From the NCBI GenBank assembly GCA_019634415.1, contig JAHQVJ010000144.1:1-48277 (forward strand): a DNA stretch of 48,277 nt. The letters are read 5' to 3'. The translations under genes and the position numbers were made by a program. Each line of letters starts with the position of its first letter. Within the stretch, counting starts at the first letter, position 1. A model generated the notes under the pieces. It saw only the letters and a list, made by a program, of their open reading frames with translations. It had not been told where the DNA came from and ran no database searches. Of the stretch, positions 1-8,570 are shown one piece after another. This stretch comes from Myxococcales bacterium (GTDB lineage: Bacteria > Myxococcota_A > UBA796 > GCA-2862545).

Positions 1-378
1 CTCCGACCCTCCGGGACATAATCGATGTGCGCGCCGCAGGAACACGGCCATCGAACGACGGAAATGGGCGTCGCGCACATCGAGCCCTACGGGCCCGTCG
101 CTCACTACAGCATCCAATCAACTTCGTCGATTGGCGCTGTACTGGTGCTGGAGTGCGTGCGTGAACTCATGAACCAGTGTGCATCGCACGATTGCGTCAA
201 CCGCTGGTCTGCCAAACCTCCATCTGTGGTCCGAGCACCTCTGCCCATTCCCGAATCTCTTCGACAGATGGCGCACTCGCCGCAGCGACACAGACCCATG
301 AGACCAGGACGAGCAACGGGCCCTCCCACAGGCGCTGTCATTCTCGCCAACGAGAGCGTGCACGCGGCTTCCCGCCAA
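1..378 (-). pseudogene. possible remnant of a HExxH metallopeptidase
   Basis: Read on the minus strand, the frame ending at 118 contains LVHEFTHALQHQY (about 150-190). This is the shape of a zincin active site, with HExxH followed by an ALQ segment as in many bacterial metallopeptidases. The frame is closed by a stop at 118-120 but continues without another stop to the window edge. Upstream there is no good start or further recognisable domain. I read this as a decayed gene or a chance match; no other intact gene is convincing in the first 647 bases. The basis is one short motif only, so confidence is low. Confidence 0.22.
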
Positions 379-647
379 ATCCTGGTGTGGCCGACGGCGG
401 TGCCTCGCACGCCACCATGCGCACCCGCTTGCCGCAGCGGGGCGCCAGGCGGCGCCGTACGATGAGGACGTTCATCGGGCCTCCAGCGCCTGTCCTACGA
501 ACAAGCGGAGGCCCCGGTGCCTGGTCGGCACGCATGTGCTCGACCTCGTCGGCCCTCTGACGACATCGTGGCGGTGTCACGCCATGCTTCGGAGGGCTGG
601 GTGCCTGTGCGTGGAGCATGAGTCGCTCACGCAGGGAGTCGACCTCG

Positions 648-845
648 TCAGGTCGCGTCGAGATCCGGCCGAGGCTGCGGTCCGGGCACCAGTCCGATCA
701 GATCGGGATCCTCACCGTCCTCCACCTCGGCGGCCTCCCGACGAGCTGCGTCGCGGAGGGCCTTTCGGGCCGCCTTGGCGAGCTTCTTTTCGTGATTCCT
801 TGCCTCTTGGTTGCGCTTTTGCACGCTTGGGCGTCTCTTCGCCAT
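648..845 (-). CDS. small basic conserved hypothetical protein (65 aa)
   Basis: The 65-residue product begins MAKRRPSVQKRNQEARNHEKK. It is a Lys/Arg-rich, probably helical N-terminal half followed by an acidic stretch and a C-terminal segment DPDLIGLVPGPQP. Short proteins of this layout (basic helix, then a xxGxVPGPQP tail) are familiar in Myxococcota and other proteobacteria but have no assigned function; nucleic-acid or ribosome binding is a guess from charge alone. The start at 845 is chosen because GGAGGT lies just upstream of this ATG; the longer frame to 914 adds unrelated sequence. It stands alone, divergent from the LysR gene. Confidence 0.72.
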   Translation of the reverse strand: MAKRRPSVQKRNQEARNHEKKLAKAARKALRDAARREAAEVEDGEDPDLIGLVPGPQPRPDLDAT

Positions 846-1115
846 TCGACCTCCACACCGTTGACCAATGTTCTGTAGCACCTGGCTCGCGTCATGACCC
901 GACTGGATGTGCAAGGCCTGCTCGTCGACTTCGCGACGATGCAGCGCAGCCCGACCGTGATCTCTGCATCGGCGACAGTGCCTGCAACCGTACCGGTTTG
1001 TCCGCCCGAACGTACAGGACGGTCCTGTCGACGGGCGAACGTAGACCTATGGGGTCGGGGGCACGTGTGCATCTCCATCTCGCGGATAGGAAGGGCGCGG
1101 GATGGTCGACCTGCA

Positions 1116-2018
1116 ATGGACTGGAACGACGTTCGATACTTCCTGGCCCTTGCCCGATTCGGGTCTGTGCGAGCTGCTGGCGCACACCTCGGCGTGAGCC
1201 ACTCCACCGTGGCTCGTCGGGTGGATGCCTTCGAGGAGCAGCTGGGAACCAGACTCTTCGATCGGCATCGCGACGGATTCCAGCTCACCGATGCCGGCCT
1301 CGACATGGTGCCCGGAGCCGAGCGGGTCGAGGCGCAGATGGCCGCCCTGGAGCGCGGCCTCGCGGGACAGGACGCGCGGCTCGCCGGGCCCGTCCGCGTC
1401 ACCTGTTGCGACACCTTCGTCTCCGGGCTGCTCATGTCTGCCCTGAGGGCTCTGTGCGATGGCTATCCGGAGGTCGAGCTTGGGTTGCAGACCGACGCGA
1501 GGGCCTTCGACCTGTCGAAGCGCGAGGCCGACATCGCGATCCGTACGCTCGCCGTAGACGGCCGACCGGCGGACCATCTCATCGGCCAGAAGGTCGCGCC
1601 GGTGGTGTACGGGAACTACGTGGCAGCCGCCCACGCGGATCGCCTGGACCCCGATGTCATGGGCGATCGGTCGCGGTGGATCGCGTTCTCGCACCGGCGA
1701 AGCGTCGAGGCGATCGTGGCCGCCTCCAGCTACCCCGAGCTTCCGCTGTGGGGCTCGTTCTCGTCGATTCGGCTCATGGTTCAGGCCGCGCGGCAGGGCC
1801 TCGGCATTGCGAAGCTGCCCACCTACGCCGCCGATCCCGATCCCGCGCTGATCCGCCTCGCGCAGCCCGATCTGGTGCACGTGGCCGACCTGTGGTTGGT
1901 GAGCCACCCCGATCTGCGCGGCAACCGGCGGCTACGCGAGGCGCGCAGCTGCGTGCGCGATGCGCTCCTGGCGCATCACGCGCTCTTCGAGGGCACCTCG
2001 GTCACCACACGTCGTTGA
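1116..2018 (+). CDS. LysR-family transcriptional regulator
   Basis: The 300-residue protein has an N-terminal winged helix-turn-helix (about residues 1-60: MDWNDVRYFLALARFGSVRAA, then a HLGVSHSTVARRVDAFE recognition region and LGTRLFDR). A LysR substrate-binding domain follows, with the usual LxGPVRVT start at about residue 88. Length and order match LysR regulators, in the branch that has a short effector domain. The start at 1116 is chosen because homology begins at this Met; the frame is open further upstream, but that part looks non-coding. It converges on the lipoprotein gene at 2002-3066 and their 3' ends overlap by 17 bp. Its target is unknown; no divergent neighbour points to one. Confidence 0.9.
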   Translation: MDWNDVRYFLALARFGSVRAAGAHLGVSHSTVARRVDAFEEQLGTRLFDRHRDGFQLTDAGLDMVPGAERVEAQMAALERGLAGQDARLAGPVRVTCCDTFVSGLLMSALRALCDGYPEVELGLQTDARAFDLSKREADIAIRTLAVDGRPADHLIGQKVAPVVYGNYVAAAHADRLDPDVMGDRSRWIAFSHRRSVEAIVAASSYPELPLWGSFSSIRLMVQAARQGLGIAKLPTYAADPDPALIRLAQPDLVHVADLWLVSHPDLRGNRRLREARSCVRDALLAHHALFEGTSVTTRR

Positions 2019-3066
2019 CCCGGACGATGCGGTCGCCGGCGTAGGTGCCCACGAGCAGGCTGCCGTCTTCCAGCACCAAGCCCGTCGTCCCCGCGCCTCC
2101 GGGGGTCCCGGGGCCGCCGACGTAGAGCGTGTCGCTCGCCCCGGTCTCCGGGTCGACGGCCACCAAGGCGTGCTCACTGGGGCAGGTGCCTTCCTCGATC
2201 TGCATGCAGCGACGCATCGTGCTCTTCTTGGCCAGCGCGGTGGCGGCCACGAGCCAGCCGTCCGGCGTCCAGGTGAGGTTGTCGGTGGGATCGAGGAACA
2301 CGCTGCTCTGCACCTCGCCGTTCGTGCGGTTCAGCCGCCGCAGCTCGCCGGACAGGCTGTAGGCCACGAAGAGGGTGGTTCCGTCTTCGTCCAGTGCCAG
2401 GCCGTTCGCCAGTCCACCCTCTGTGCCCGGGACCACCTCGAAGCCATCGTTCGGATCCCAGCTCCACACGAACGCGCCGTGATCGAACCACTGCGCATCG
2501 AGGAAGGCGAAGAGCGGCCCGAGGCCTCCGCGCTTCGGCATCATTCGCGTGGCGAGGAAGCCCCCTTCGGGGGTGGCGACCACGTCGTTGAGCAGTCCGT
2601 CGGGGGGCAGGGCGCAGCCGCGCCACTGAAGCGCTGGACCGTCGACGATCTCGAAGAACTCGACGGACTCTCGTCCGGCATGCTGGATCGCCAGCGCTTG
2701 CCAGGCGCCGTCGGGCCGCTGGCCCACGTGGATCCCGTGGGGGCTGAACTCGGCGCCGGGGGCGCCTGGGCAGCTCGGATCGCCCCACGGTCCGGGTCCG
2801 TCGATGTCGGCACCCTCGAACGCGACGATTCGCTCGTGGGTCTGCAGATCGAGGAACGCCAAGCTGCCAGGGAGCTTGCCGGTCATGTCGCCATACTCGC
2901 TGACGAGTACGTGCGACCCACCGGGGAGCCTGGCGAGGTCCTCGGGGTTCTGCCAGCCACACAGGGGCTCGGCGTCGCCGATGGGGTCGCAGTGGACGAT
3001 GGGCTCGAACGGACCCGCACAAGCCGCCAGGGTCAGCAGGAGCGTCGAGGTGAAGATCTTGGTCAT
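2002..3066 (-). CDS. SMP-30/gluconolactonase-like beta-propeller lipoprotein
   Basis: The 354-residue product has an N-terminal lipoprotein signal (MTKIFTSTLLLTLAACAG; lipobox LAAC), so the mature protein should be anchored in the envelope. The rest carries repeated short beta segments such as NPEDLARLPGGSHVLVSEYG, FSPHGIHVG, LNDVVATPEGGFLATR and NLTWTPDGWLVA, as in six-bladed SMP-30, paraoxonase or strictosidine-synthase-like propellers. These are metal-dependent lactonases or hydrolases; the substrate cannot be read from sequence. The start at 3066 has GGAGG in the right place, while the upstream Met at 3102 would spoil the signal peptide. Its 5' region holds a stem-loop and a palindrome. 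Confidence 0.82.
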   Translation of the reverse strand: MTKIFTSTLLLTLAACAGPFEPIVHCDPIGDAEPLCGWQNPEDLARLPGGSHVLVSEYGDMTGKLPGSLAFLDLQTHERIVAFEGADIDGPGPWGDPSCPGAPGAEFSPHGIHVGQRPDGAWQALAIQHAGRESVEFFEIVDGPALQWRGCALPPDGLLNDVVATPEGGFLATRMMPKRGGLGPLFAFLDAQWFDHGAFVWSWDPNDGFEVVPGTEGGLANGLALDEDGTTLFVAYSLSGELRRLNRTNGEVQSSVFLDPTDNLTWTPDGWLVAATALAKKSTMRRCMQIEEGTCPSEHALVAVDPETGASDTLYVGGPGTPGGAGTTGLVLEDGSLLVGTYAGDRIVRVNDVW

Positions 3067-3078
3067 GGTGCCTCCGGG

Positions 3079-3123
3079 CTCCCGCCGCTCGCGGGAGACC
3101 ATCCCTCCTTGACCTGTCAGGTC
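3079..3123 (-). promoter_or_regulatory. 5' leader hairpin and palindrome upstream of the SMP-30-like gene
   Basis: Just upstream of the ribosome-binding site is a perfect 7-bp inverted repeat, CTCCCGC/GCGGGAG with a 5-nt loop (3079-3097). Further out is GACCTG-T-CAGGTC (3111-3123), a 6-bp dyad with one central base, of the size of a repressor site. The first could act in the mRNA leader and the second as an operator. No regulator is identified. Confidence 0.35.
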
Positions 3124-3221
3124 GAACCTGGGGATGGCGAGGATTTGGGACCCTGTGTCCCGTCAGCGCACCAGCTGCGGGCCGACGTCATCGGACAGAC
3201 GACGAGCCGTTCTCGGTCGGG

Positions 3222-4355
3222 TCATGACCACGGCTCTGTTCGAGGCGCAAGCTTCGCACGACCCTCACCGCGGACGAGTCGGCTGAAGCGGTCGCGACAG
3301 GCGTCGAGAAGGTCGGCGGCTGCCTCCGGATGGTACCGGGCTCGGCCTCGTCCCGAGCGATATTGGTGGCGGTACCAGGCGAGGCCGAGGTAGCGGAGGG
3401 CGAACTGGTCGTGCTGGGCGAGCCACGTGCGAAACGTGGTCTCGTCGAGCCTGCGCTCGGTGGCCTCGAACTTGGCGCGATCCCATAGCGACTCCACCGG
3501 ATAGGCTGACAACGGCAAGCGTCGCCGGACCACGCGCTCCTCGACGAAGTGGGCGAAGCCTTCGTGGTTGGCCGTCATCGCTTGCTTCGACACACACAGA
3601 GCCACGTCGTCCGTTTCCAACGGTACGTGCTCCGCGATGTCTCGCGCCCAGTGGAGTAGGGCCACGTTTCGAGCCAGCCCGTGGACCTCTTCGGTGCTCT
3701 GGAGCGCGTGGTGTGCCGTGGCGTGGGCCCACTCGTGGGCCAGGAGACGCCGAAGGGCATCGGGGCCGAGCTGGGCGATGAAGGTTGGATCCAAGACGAT
3801 GCTGCGGGTGGCGGGGCGATAGGTTCCCACCGCGTCGTCGAGGGGTTCCAGCTGCACCTCGACCCCCGACGGGGGGACCGTTCGGCATTCGTGGTTCACC
3901 CAGCCTCGAACTTGCTCGGAGAGTCGCTCGACCTCCCCTAGGGTCCAGTCTCCGCCCGGACGTCGCGAGGTGTTGACCTGTCGCAGCAACCAACCGAGCC
4001 CGCCCGGTGGTGCGGCCTCGAGCTCGATGGGGCCCACGTCGGCGACGCCCTCCCGAAAGACGGCCTGGGGCAGGCGGATGCAGTGGGAGGGCGGATCCTC
4101 GCCTCTCGGAGCGGTGTCGGGAGGGGCGTCTCGCCATACGAAGACCACCAGATCTGGCTGATCCTCGTTCTCCCACGGCTGCTGGTTGAACGCGCGGCGC
4201 GTGAACTCGACGGTGAAGCGGCCATCGGACTGCGACCGACCGGCCGCGAGGAAGTCGTGCATCACGACGTCTTCGTCTTGGACCTCGAGCCACGCGCTCA
4301 CTGGCTGGCCCGAGGCGACCAGCTGACCCTGCAGTCGAAAGCGGTCGTCCGTCAT
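3222..4355 (-). CDS. HExxH zinc-metallopeptidase-like protein with N-terminal beta domain
   Basis: The product has about 377 residues. Residues 1-115 look like a beta-sandwich (FRLQGQLVASGQPVSAWLEV, a transthyretin/carboxypeptidase-regulatory-like opening). Residues 120-377 hold LLAHEWAHATAHHAL (H207, E208, H211), a zincin site, with a HEGFAHFVEE segment about 55 residues later that could supply the third ligand. There is no signal peptide from this start. The start is uncertain: 4355 gives the domain boundary but has only a weak GGGA upstream, and 4442 is the alternative. A C-terminal Arg/Tyr-rich tail follows. No substrate can be inferred. The TnpB remnant lies just behind its 5' end. Confidence 0.75.
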   Translation of the reverse strand: MTDDRFRLQGQLVASGQPVSAWLEVQDEDVVMHDFLAAGRSQSDGRFTVEFTRRAFNQQPWENEDQPDLVVFVWRDAPPDTAPRGEDPPSHCIRLPQAVFREGVADVGPIELEAAPPGGLGWLLRQVNTSRRPGGDWTLGEVERLSEQVRGWVNHECRTVPPSGVEVQLEPLDDAVGTYRPATRSIVLDPTFIAQLGPDALRRLLAHEWAHATAHHALQSTEEVHGLARNVALLHWARDIAEHVPLETDDVALCVSKQAMTANHEGFAHFVEERVVRRRLPLSAYPVESLWDRAKFEATERRLDETTFRTWLAQHDQFALRYLGLAWYRHQYRSGRGRARYHPEAAADLLDACRDRFSRLVRGEGRAKLAPRTEPWS

Positions 4356-4546
4356 GCCGTCCCGTTGGATCTTGATCGAGTGACGGAGCACCCCCCAAGG
4401 CGCGTGGACAGTTGGTGCCGAGCCAAGAATATAGCCCATCATGTAGACGTATGTTCACTGAAGATATAGTCAGGTGCCGTGAACGGACTCCGGCCCATCC
4501 TCGAGCGCCTTGTGCGTGCTGCTGTCACGGTGGCTGCGCCTGGTTG

Positions 4547-4837
4547 ATGAAGACGAGGATGGCCCGCAGCCTGGCCGATGTGGGCTGGTCCACATTCGAA
4601 CGATGGCTCACCTACAGGGTGGACTGGCATGGAGGACGTCTGACGAAGGCTCCGCGCAACTTCCCGAGCACCCGACGGTGTAGCCACTGTCACACGCTCG
4701 GGCCCAAGCTGGCGCTGCACCAGCGCCAGTTCGTGTGCGGAGCCTGTGAGTACACCGCCGATCGCGACACCAACTTGGCGCGCTTCGGTCGGTCGGTGGG
4801 GAGTGTCGAGTCGTCCGGCAGCCCCGGGAGACCCTAA
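4547..4837 (+). pseudogene. truncated TnpB (IS605/IS1341 OrfB) C-terminal remnant
   Basis: The translated segment has the C-terminal half of a TnpB RNA-guided nuclease. It shows MARSLADVGWSTFERWLTYR (the usual LARxxxDxGWxxFxxxLxYK block), a four-Cys zinc ribbon (CSHC...CGAC), and DRDTNLA, which carries the RuvC-III Asp. Everything N-terminal (RuvC-I, the recognition domain and most of RuvC-II) is missing, and the frame after NLA runs into unrelated sequence. No TnpA is present and I could not define element ends. The stretch before it, about 4420-4475, is unusually AT-rich and may be an insertion scar. The rest of 4356-4852 shows no other gene. Confidence 0.8.
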
Positions 4838-4852
4838 GCGCTCGGGGAGGGG

Positions 4853-5764
4853 TCACCGCGCTGGCCCCGTCGTCCGATGGCCCTCGGTCTCCGCGGCCTC
4901 GTCATCGTGGGGTGTGTCCACGTTCAGGACGAGCCAACCGGTCTCCTCCGAGTGAGCTGCAGTGAGCGCTCGCTCGGGTGTGACGAGGAAGAACCTCTCG
5001 TACAGGTCGTTGAACGTGAACAGCCAGAAAGTGGTGAACAGGTTCGGGATGTCCTCGTCGGTGGGGAAGCGAAAGCTCACCGTCCCCTCGGCATCCGCCG
5101 GGATCGTGCCCAGTCCTGGAGAGAATCGGTGCTCCGAGATCTGGTTCCTGCCGTCGGCATCGAACACCATGTGCAGCGCGTTGCCGACGAACCAGACGTT
5201 CCCCGGACCATGGAAGCCGGGCACTCCCACCACGTGGACCTCGTCGTCTTCCACCCACACGTACTTGTTGGCGCCAGCTGGGCCGAAGAAGCCGCTCTCG
5301 ATGGTGGGGCGTAGCCGCGCCAAGGCCCGCGCCCGGCGGTCCATCGCCGCCTGCTCGGGCGTCCGATCGGTCCAGACGAACCCGCCCTCCTCCTGGTACA
5401 CGACCTGCCCGGCGAGCAGGTAGCGGTCGGACTCTGCGTCGAACCGACCGAACACCACCAGATCGGGGCCGTCTTGCTGCTCCACTGCGAAGTACTCGCT
5501 GCCGAGGTGCTCCTTCACTGCCTTGTCGGCGTTCGCCACGAACGCGTCGCTGGCGTGCCACATGAAGCGATCGTAGCGAAACATCCACTCAGCACGCACG
5601 CGGTCGCCGGCATCGTGCATCTCGACCAGCGCCATCTTCTGCCGGGTGAGGGTGGCGTCGTCGAGCTCGTGCACTGCGCTTGCCGCCGTGGTGGGGGGCG
5701 CGCTGCGCGCACAGCTGACCATGTACGGGACGACGACGCTCAACACGATTTCCAGAGACCTCAT
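4853..5764 (-). CDS. putative lipoprotein of unknown function (303 aa)
   Basis: The N-terminus MRSLEIVLSVVVPYMVSCARS is a plausible lipoprotein signal with Cys at residue 18. The remainder is soluble and rich in aromatic and acidic residues, with no repeats and no catalytic motif I recognise; DQTPEQAA-like helical and FGRFDAESDRYLLAGQVVY beta segments suggest a single globular domain. The start at 5764 is supported by GGAGGGG upstream. It is divergent from the small gene at 5899 across a 134-bp region that must hold both promoters. Confidence 0.72.
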   Translation of the reverse strand: MRSLEIVLSVVVPYMVSCARSAPPTTAASAVHELDDATLTRQKMALVEMHDAGDRVRAEWMFRYDRFMWHASDAFVANADKAVKEHLGSEYFAVEQQDGPDLVVFGRFDAESDRYLLAGQVVYQEEGGFVWTDRTPEQAAMDRRARALARLRPTIESGFFGPAGANKYVWVEDDEVHVVGVPGFHGPGNVWFVGNALHMVFDADGRNQISEHRFSPGLGTIPADAEGTVSFRFPTDEDIPNLFTTFWLFTFNDLYERFFLVTPERALTAAHSEETGWLVLNVDTPHDDEAAETEGHRTTGPAR

Positions 5765-5898
5765 CGTTGCCCCTCCATCGAACGTCAGCGTAGGCTGAGG
5801 GCGCAATTTTCTCAAAGGGTGGGCTTTCCGTCACCCGTTGATCCCCTCGGACGGTCCTGCTTTCCGGCTACAGTAGCTCTGGGGCTCGGGAGGACGAG

Positions 5899-6135
5899 AT
5901 GGGTCGCTGGACAGGATTCGTGGCGTTGGCCATCGGGTGGGGCGCCTGCGAAGGCGAGACCGAAGCCCCGTGCGAGGGGACCGATTGTCCGCTGACAGAG
6001 CAGGCTTGCCTCGATGCGGGCGGTGAGGTGGTGCCCAACCCTGGGGCCGGAGTCGAGTGCCCCTTGGGAACCCAGCTCCTCGGATACATCGAGGAGACCC
6101 TGGCGATCGAGCCTCCGGGTTGCTGCGTCGAGTAG
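5899..6135 (+). CDS. small Cys-rich exported protein (78 aa)
   Basis: The product starts with a short hydrophobic leader (MGRWTGFVALAIGWGAC) that could be a weak lipobox signal. A tail with further cysteines in pairs (CEGTDCP, ACLDAGGE, ECPLG, GCC) follows and ends at CCVE, as in short disulfide-stabilised exported proteins. GGAGG precedes the ATG by a normal distance. No family is recognised. Confidence 0.6.
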   Translation: MGRWTGFVALAIGWGACEGETEAPCEGTDCPLTEQACLDAGGEVVPNPGAGVECPLGTQLLGYIEETLAIEPPGCCVE

Positions 6136-6387
6136 TCCCTGGGCACCCGCGCCTGGACTTGCAGCACTCCCTGCACTCGCTCGCACGCTCGCTCGTTCCA
6201 GTCCCACTGCAACCCCCAATCAGTCGCGATCGAGCCAGGACGACGCAATCGTCGATTAAGCGGGGATTAAGAACGCCCCCGACGAGTGGCCGAATACCCT
6301 TCTGTCACCGAGAGCGGAGTTCAGGGACTGTGGCGCATGCCGCGGGCAGTCCCTCCAGTGAGCTCGGTCTACAGAAGGAGAGGGGCC

Positions 6388-7320
6388 ATGAGGCTGATCG
6401 TAGGAGTGTGCGCGCTGTCGATGATCGCGGCGTGTGAGTCGAAGGCTGGATCCGAATATGTGGAAGGCTCGGGATGGGACCAAGGGGCGACCGGCCCCGA
6501 GGGACCTCCAGGACCCGAAGGTCCGCAAGGCCCCGAGGGCCCCGAAGGTCCCCGTGGCGTCGATGGCGTCGATGGCGTCGATGGCGTCGATGGTCTGGAC
6601 TGCTGGGACATCAACGGTGATGGGGTAGCCGACGACGAAGAAGACCTGAACGGGGACGGTGCGGTCGATGTCGCGGACTGCCGAGGCCTCGATGGCTTGC
6701 CGGGAATGCAGGGGAAGCAGGGCCCCCAGGGCGAGCGAGGTCTGCAAGGAGAGCAGGGCCCAAGAGGCGAGGAGGGGCCTCAGGGGGAGCAGGGTCTCCA
6801 AGGGGAGCAGGGTCTCCAAGGGGATCCGGGACCGCAGGGCGCGAAGGGTGACCCCGGTGAGCCCGGCCCCGTCGGTGACAAGGGAGACACCGGCAACCCC
6901 GGTGGCTCGTTCTACTGGCAGGATGCCAGCGTACCCCCCGTTCAGGCCACGAACGGAGAGGCCCTCGTGGTGTTCAACGACGATGACGAGCAGTTCGACA
7001 TCGAGCCGGAGTCCGGCGACGTGTCGGGGGCGGCTGTGGACGACGGCAGCCTGTACTCGGACAACGCCTGCACCTCGCCGCTGCTCTTCGTGATCGACAG
7101 CGACTTCATCCAGCCGAACCGCGCCTTGGACGTGAACGGCACGAACAAGGTGCGAGGCTCCGCATCGCTGTACGCCGGCACGGTGTGGGAGTGGGACGGG
7201 GCCTGGTGCGTGGAGGCGGCCGACCCGCCCACCACCATCGATCCCCTCGACCTGACCGACGCTGGTGCGCAGCCGTCGGACTTCACGGGGCCGCTCTCCA
7301 CGGTACCCGTGCCGTTCTGA
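6388..7320 (+). CDS. collagen-like lipoprotein with EF-hand/dockerin-type insert
   Basis: The 310-residue product begins with a lipoprotein signal (MRLIVGVCALSMIAACES). Two Gly-X-Y tracts (about residues 29-69 and 109-172) should form a collagen-like triple helix. Between them lies a Cys-bounded calcium-binding segment with two DxNGDG motifs (about residues 72-103), resembling dockerin/EF-hand loops. The C-terminal part, about 135 residues, is globular. Bacterial collagen-like proteins of this type are surface stalks or trimeric adhesin-like proteins. GGAG lies upstream of the start at 6388; earlier Met codons in the frame would precede a non-signal sequence. Internal DNA repeats make copy-number change likely. 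Confidence 0.88.
   Translation: MRLIVGVCALSMIAACESKAGSEYVEGSGWDQGATGPEGPPGPEGPQGPEGPEGPRGVDGVDGVDGVDGLDCWDINGDGVADDEEDLNGDGAVDVADCRGLDGLPGMQGKQGPQGERGLQGEQGPRGEEGPQGEQGLQGEQGLQGDPGPQGAKGDPGEPGPVGDKGDTGNPGGSFYWQDASVPPVQATNGEALVVFNDDDEQFDIEPESGDVSGAAVDDGSLYSDNACTSPLLFVIDSDFIQPNRALDVNGTNKVRGSASLYAGTVWEWDGAWCVEAADPPTTIDPLDLTDAGAQPSDFTGPLSTVPVPF
6556..6591 (+). repeat. four perfect 9-bp tandem repeats in the collagen-like gene
   Basis: The unit GGCGTCGAT occurs four times in a row, encoding Gly-Val-Asp triplets. Because the unit is 9 bp, slippage would change the length of the Gly-X-Y tract without shifting the frame. Confidence 0.9.
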
Positions 7321-7367
7321 CGCGGGTGAACACCATCCGGACATCCATGGGCTGCATGGACGGCTAG

Positions 7368-8570
7368 GTGTCCGATCTGATGATGTTGTCCCCCCTTCCT
7401 TACCATCGTGCGGTCGTTGCCCATCTCCGCGAGCGGTTGCCCTCGGCGTGGTCGCACTACGCTTCAGACGCCTTCCGGGAGACCCAGAGCGAGGCCATGC
7501 GCCTGCACTTGCTGCAGACCACCGTGCGGCTGTCTCGCGAGTCCCACCCGGAGCTGTATGCGCAGGCGGATGCGGCCGCCGCCGCCCTGTCGCTGCAGGT
7601 GCCCGTGGAGCTGTTCCAGGGCAGCGACGACGGCGGGCTCAACGCCATGCTGCTCTACGCCCCGCAGAGCGCCCGAGTGGTGCTCTACGGGGCCATGCAG
7701 GAGAAGCTGTCGGGGGAGGAGATGTGCAGTGTGCTCGGTCACGAGCTCGCCCATCACAAGCTGTGGACGGCCGACGACGGCGCCTACTTGCACGCGCTGC
7801 GCCAGCTCGAGGGGCTGGCGTCGCACACCGAGGCTCCCTCCGTGCTGGAGACGCTGCGCCTCTACACGCTGCACACCGAGATCTTCGCCGATCGTGGGGG
7901 CGTGCTCGCCAGCGACCTCGACACCACGCTGCGCACGCTGATCCGTGTGCGCACGGGCCTGTCGAAGGTCAGCGTGGCGGACTTCCTGGCTCAGAGCCAC
8001 GAGCTGCTGCAGGCCCAAGGCACGGGCTCGCGCGAGTGGTCCCACCCCGAAGCCCACATCCGTGCGCTGGCCCTGGAGCGCCACGCGGCCGACGAGGGCG
8101 TCGACGCCGAACGGTGGGTGCAGCGGGTGGTGGAGGGGCCGCTGTCCCTCGAGGCGCTGGATCTGCCGAGCCGAGAGGCGCTGGATGCGCACACGAAGGC
8201 GCTCGTGGCCTGGCTGCTGCAGCCTCCTTGGTTTCGCACCGAGGCCGTGATGGGGCATGTCCGCATGCTCTTCGACAGCGAGCCGCTGCCCGAGCCCGCT
8301 CCCCTCGCTCCGAGCGACCTGGATCGCTACGGAGACACCGTTCTTGACTACCTCTGCGCCATCCTCGTCGACTTCGTGGCCATGGATCCCGAGCTGGAGG
8401 ATCTGCCCCTGCAGCGGGCCGATCGGGTGGCGGAGGCCATGGGTCTGCAGAAGGCCTTCCAGACGGCGGTGAATCGCCACCTCAAGCGCACGCGCAAGGC
8501 CATCGCGGCAGCGCTGGCGAGCCGCGACAGCGACCTGGCCGCTGCCCTGGAGGCCCACGATGCAGGGTGA
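7368..8570 (+). CDS. M48-like zinc metallopeptidase
   Basis: The 400-residue cytoplasmic protein has no signal or membrane segments. Residues 120-131 carry GHELAHHKLW, with H125, E126 and H129 forming the zinc HExxH. HTEIFADRGG follows with E171 and D175, the ExxxD third-ligand motif of M48/Ste24-type gluzincins. Unlike HtpX or Ste24, it has no transmembrane helices. The C-terminal half is helical with no clear family. The start is a GTG at 7368 with no strong ribosome-binding site; ATG at 7380 or 7383 is possible. Its last 11 bp overlap the start of the helicase gene, so the two are probably translationally coupled and act together. Confidence 0.85.
   Translation: MSDLMMLSPLPYHRAVVAHLRERLPSAWSHYASDAFRETQSEAMRLHLLQTTVRLSRESHPELYAQADAAAAALSLQVPVELFQGSDDGGLNAMLLYAPQSARVVLYGAMQEKLSGEEMCSVLGHELAHHKLWTADDGAYLHALRQLEGLASHTEAPSVLETLRLYTLHTEIFADRGGVLASDLDTTLRTLIRVRTGLSKVSVADFLAQSHELLQAQGTGSREWSHPEAHIRALALERHAADEGVDAERWVQRVVEGPLSLEALDLPSREALDAHTKALVAWLLQPPWFRTEAVMGHVRMLFDSEPLPEPAPLAPSDLDRYGDTVLDYLCAILVDFVAMDPELEDLPLQRADRVAEAMGLQKAFQTAVNRHLKRTRKAIAAALASRDSDLAAALEAHDAG

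Noticed and set aside
441..456. GGCGCC repeats as a terminator or operator
   Set aside because: A short GC palindrome expected by chance in this composition and not near a gene end.
338..619. 93-codon minus frame downstream of the small basic protein
   Set aside because: No ribosome-binding site, no recognisable sequence, and a composition like the non-coding frames around it.
536..2044. Long open frame of 502 codons overlapping the LysR gene
   Set aside because: Arg/Pro-rich shadow of the LysR reading frame in GC-rich DNA, with no domain and no ribosome-binding site.
6480..6910. CRISPR-like repetition
   Set aside because: The repeats are in-frame Gly-X-Y codons of a collagen-like protein, too short and unspaced for a CRISPR array.
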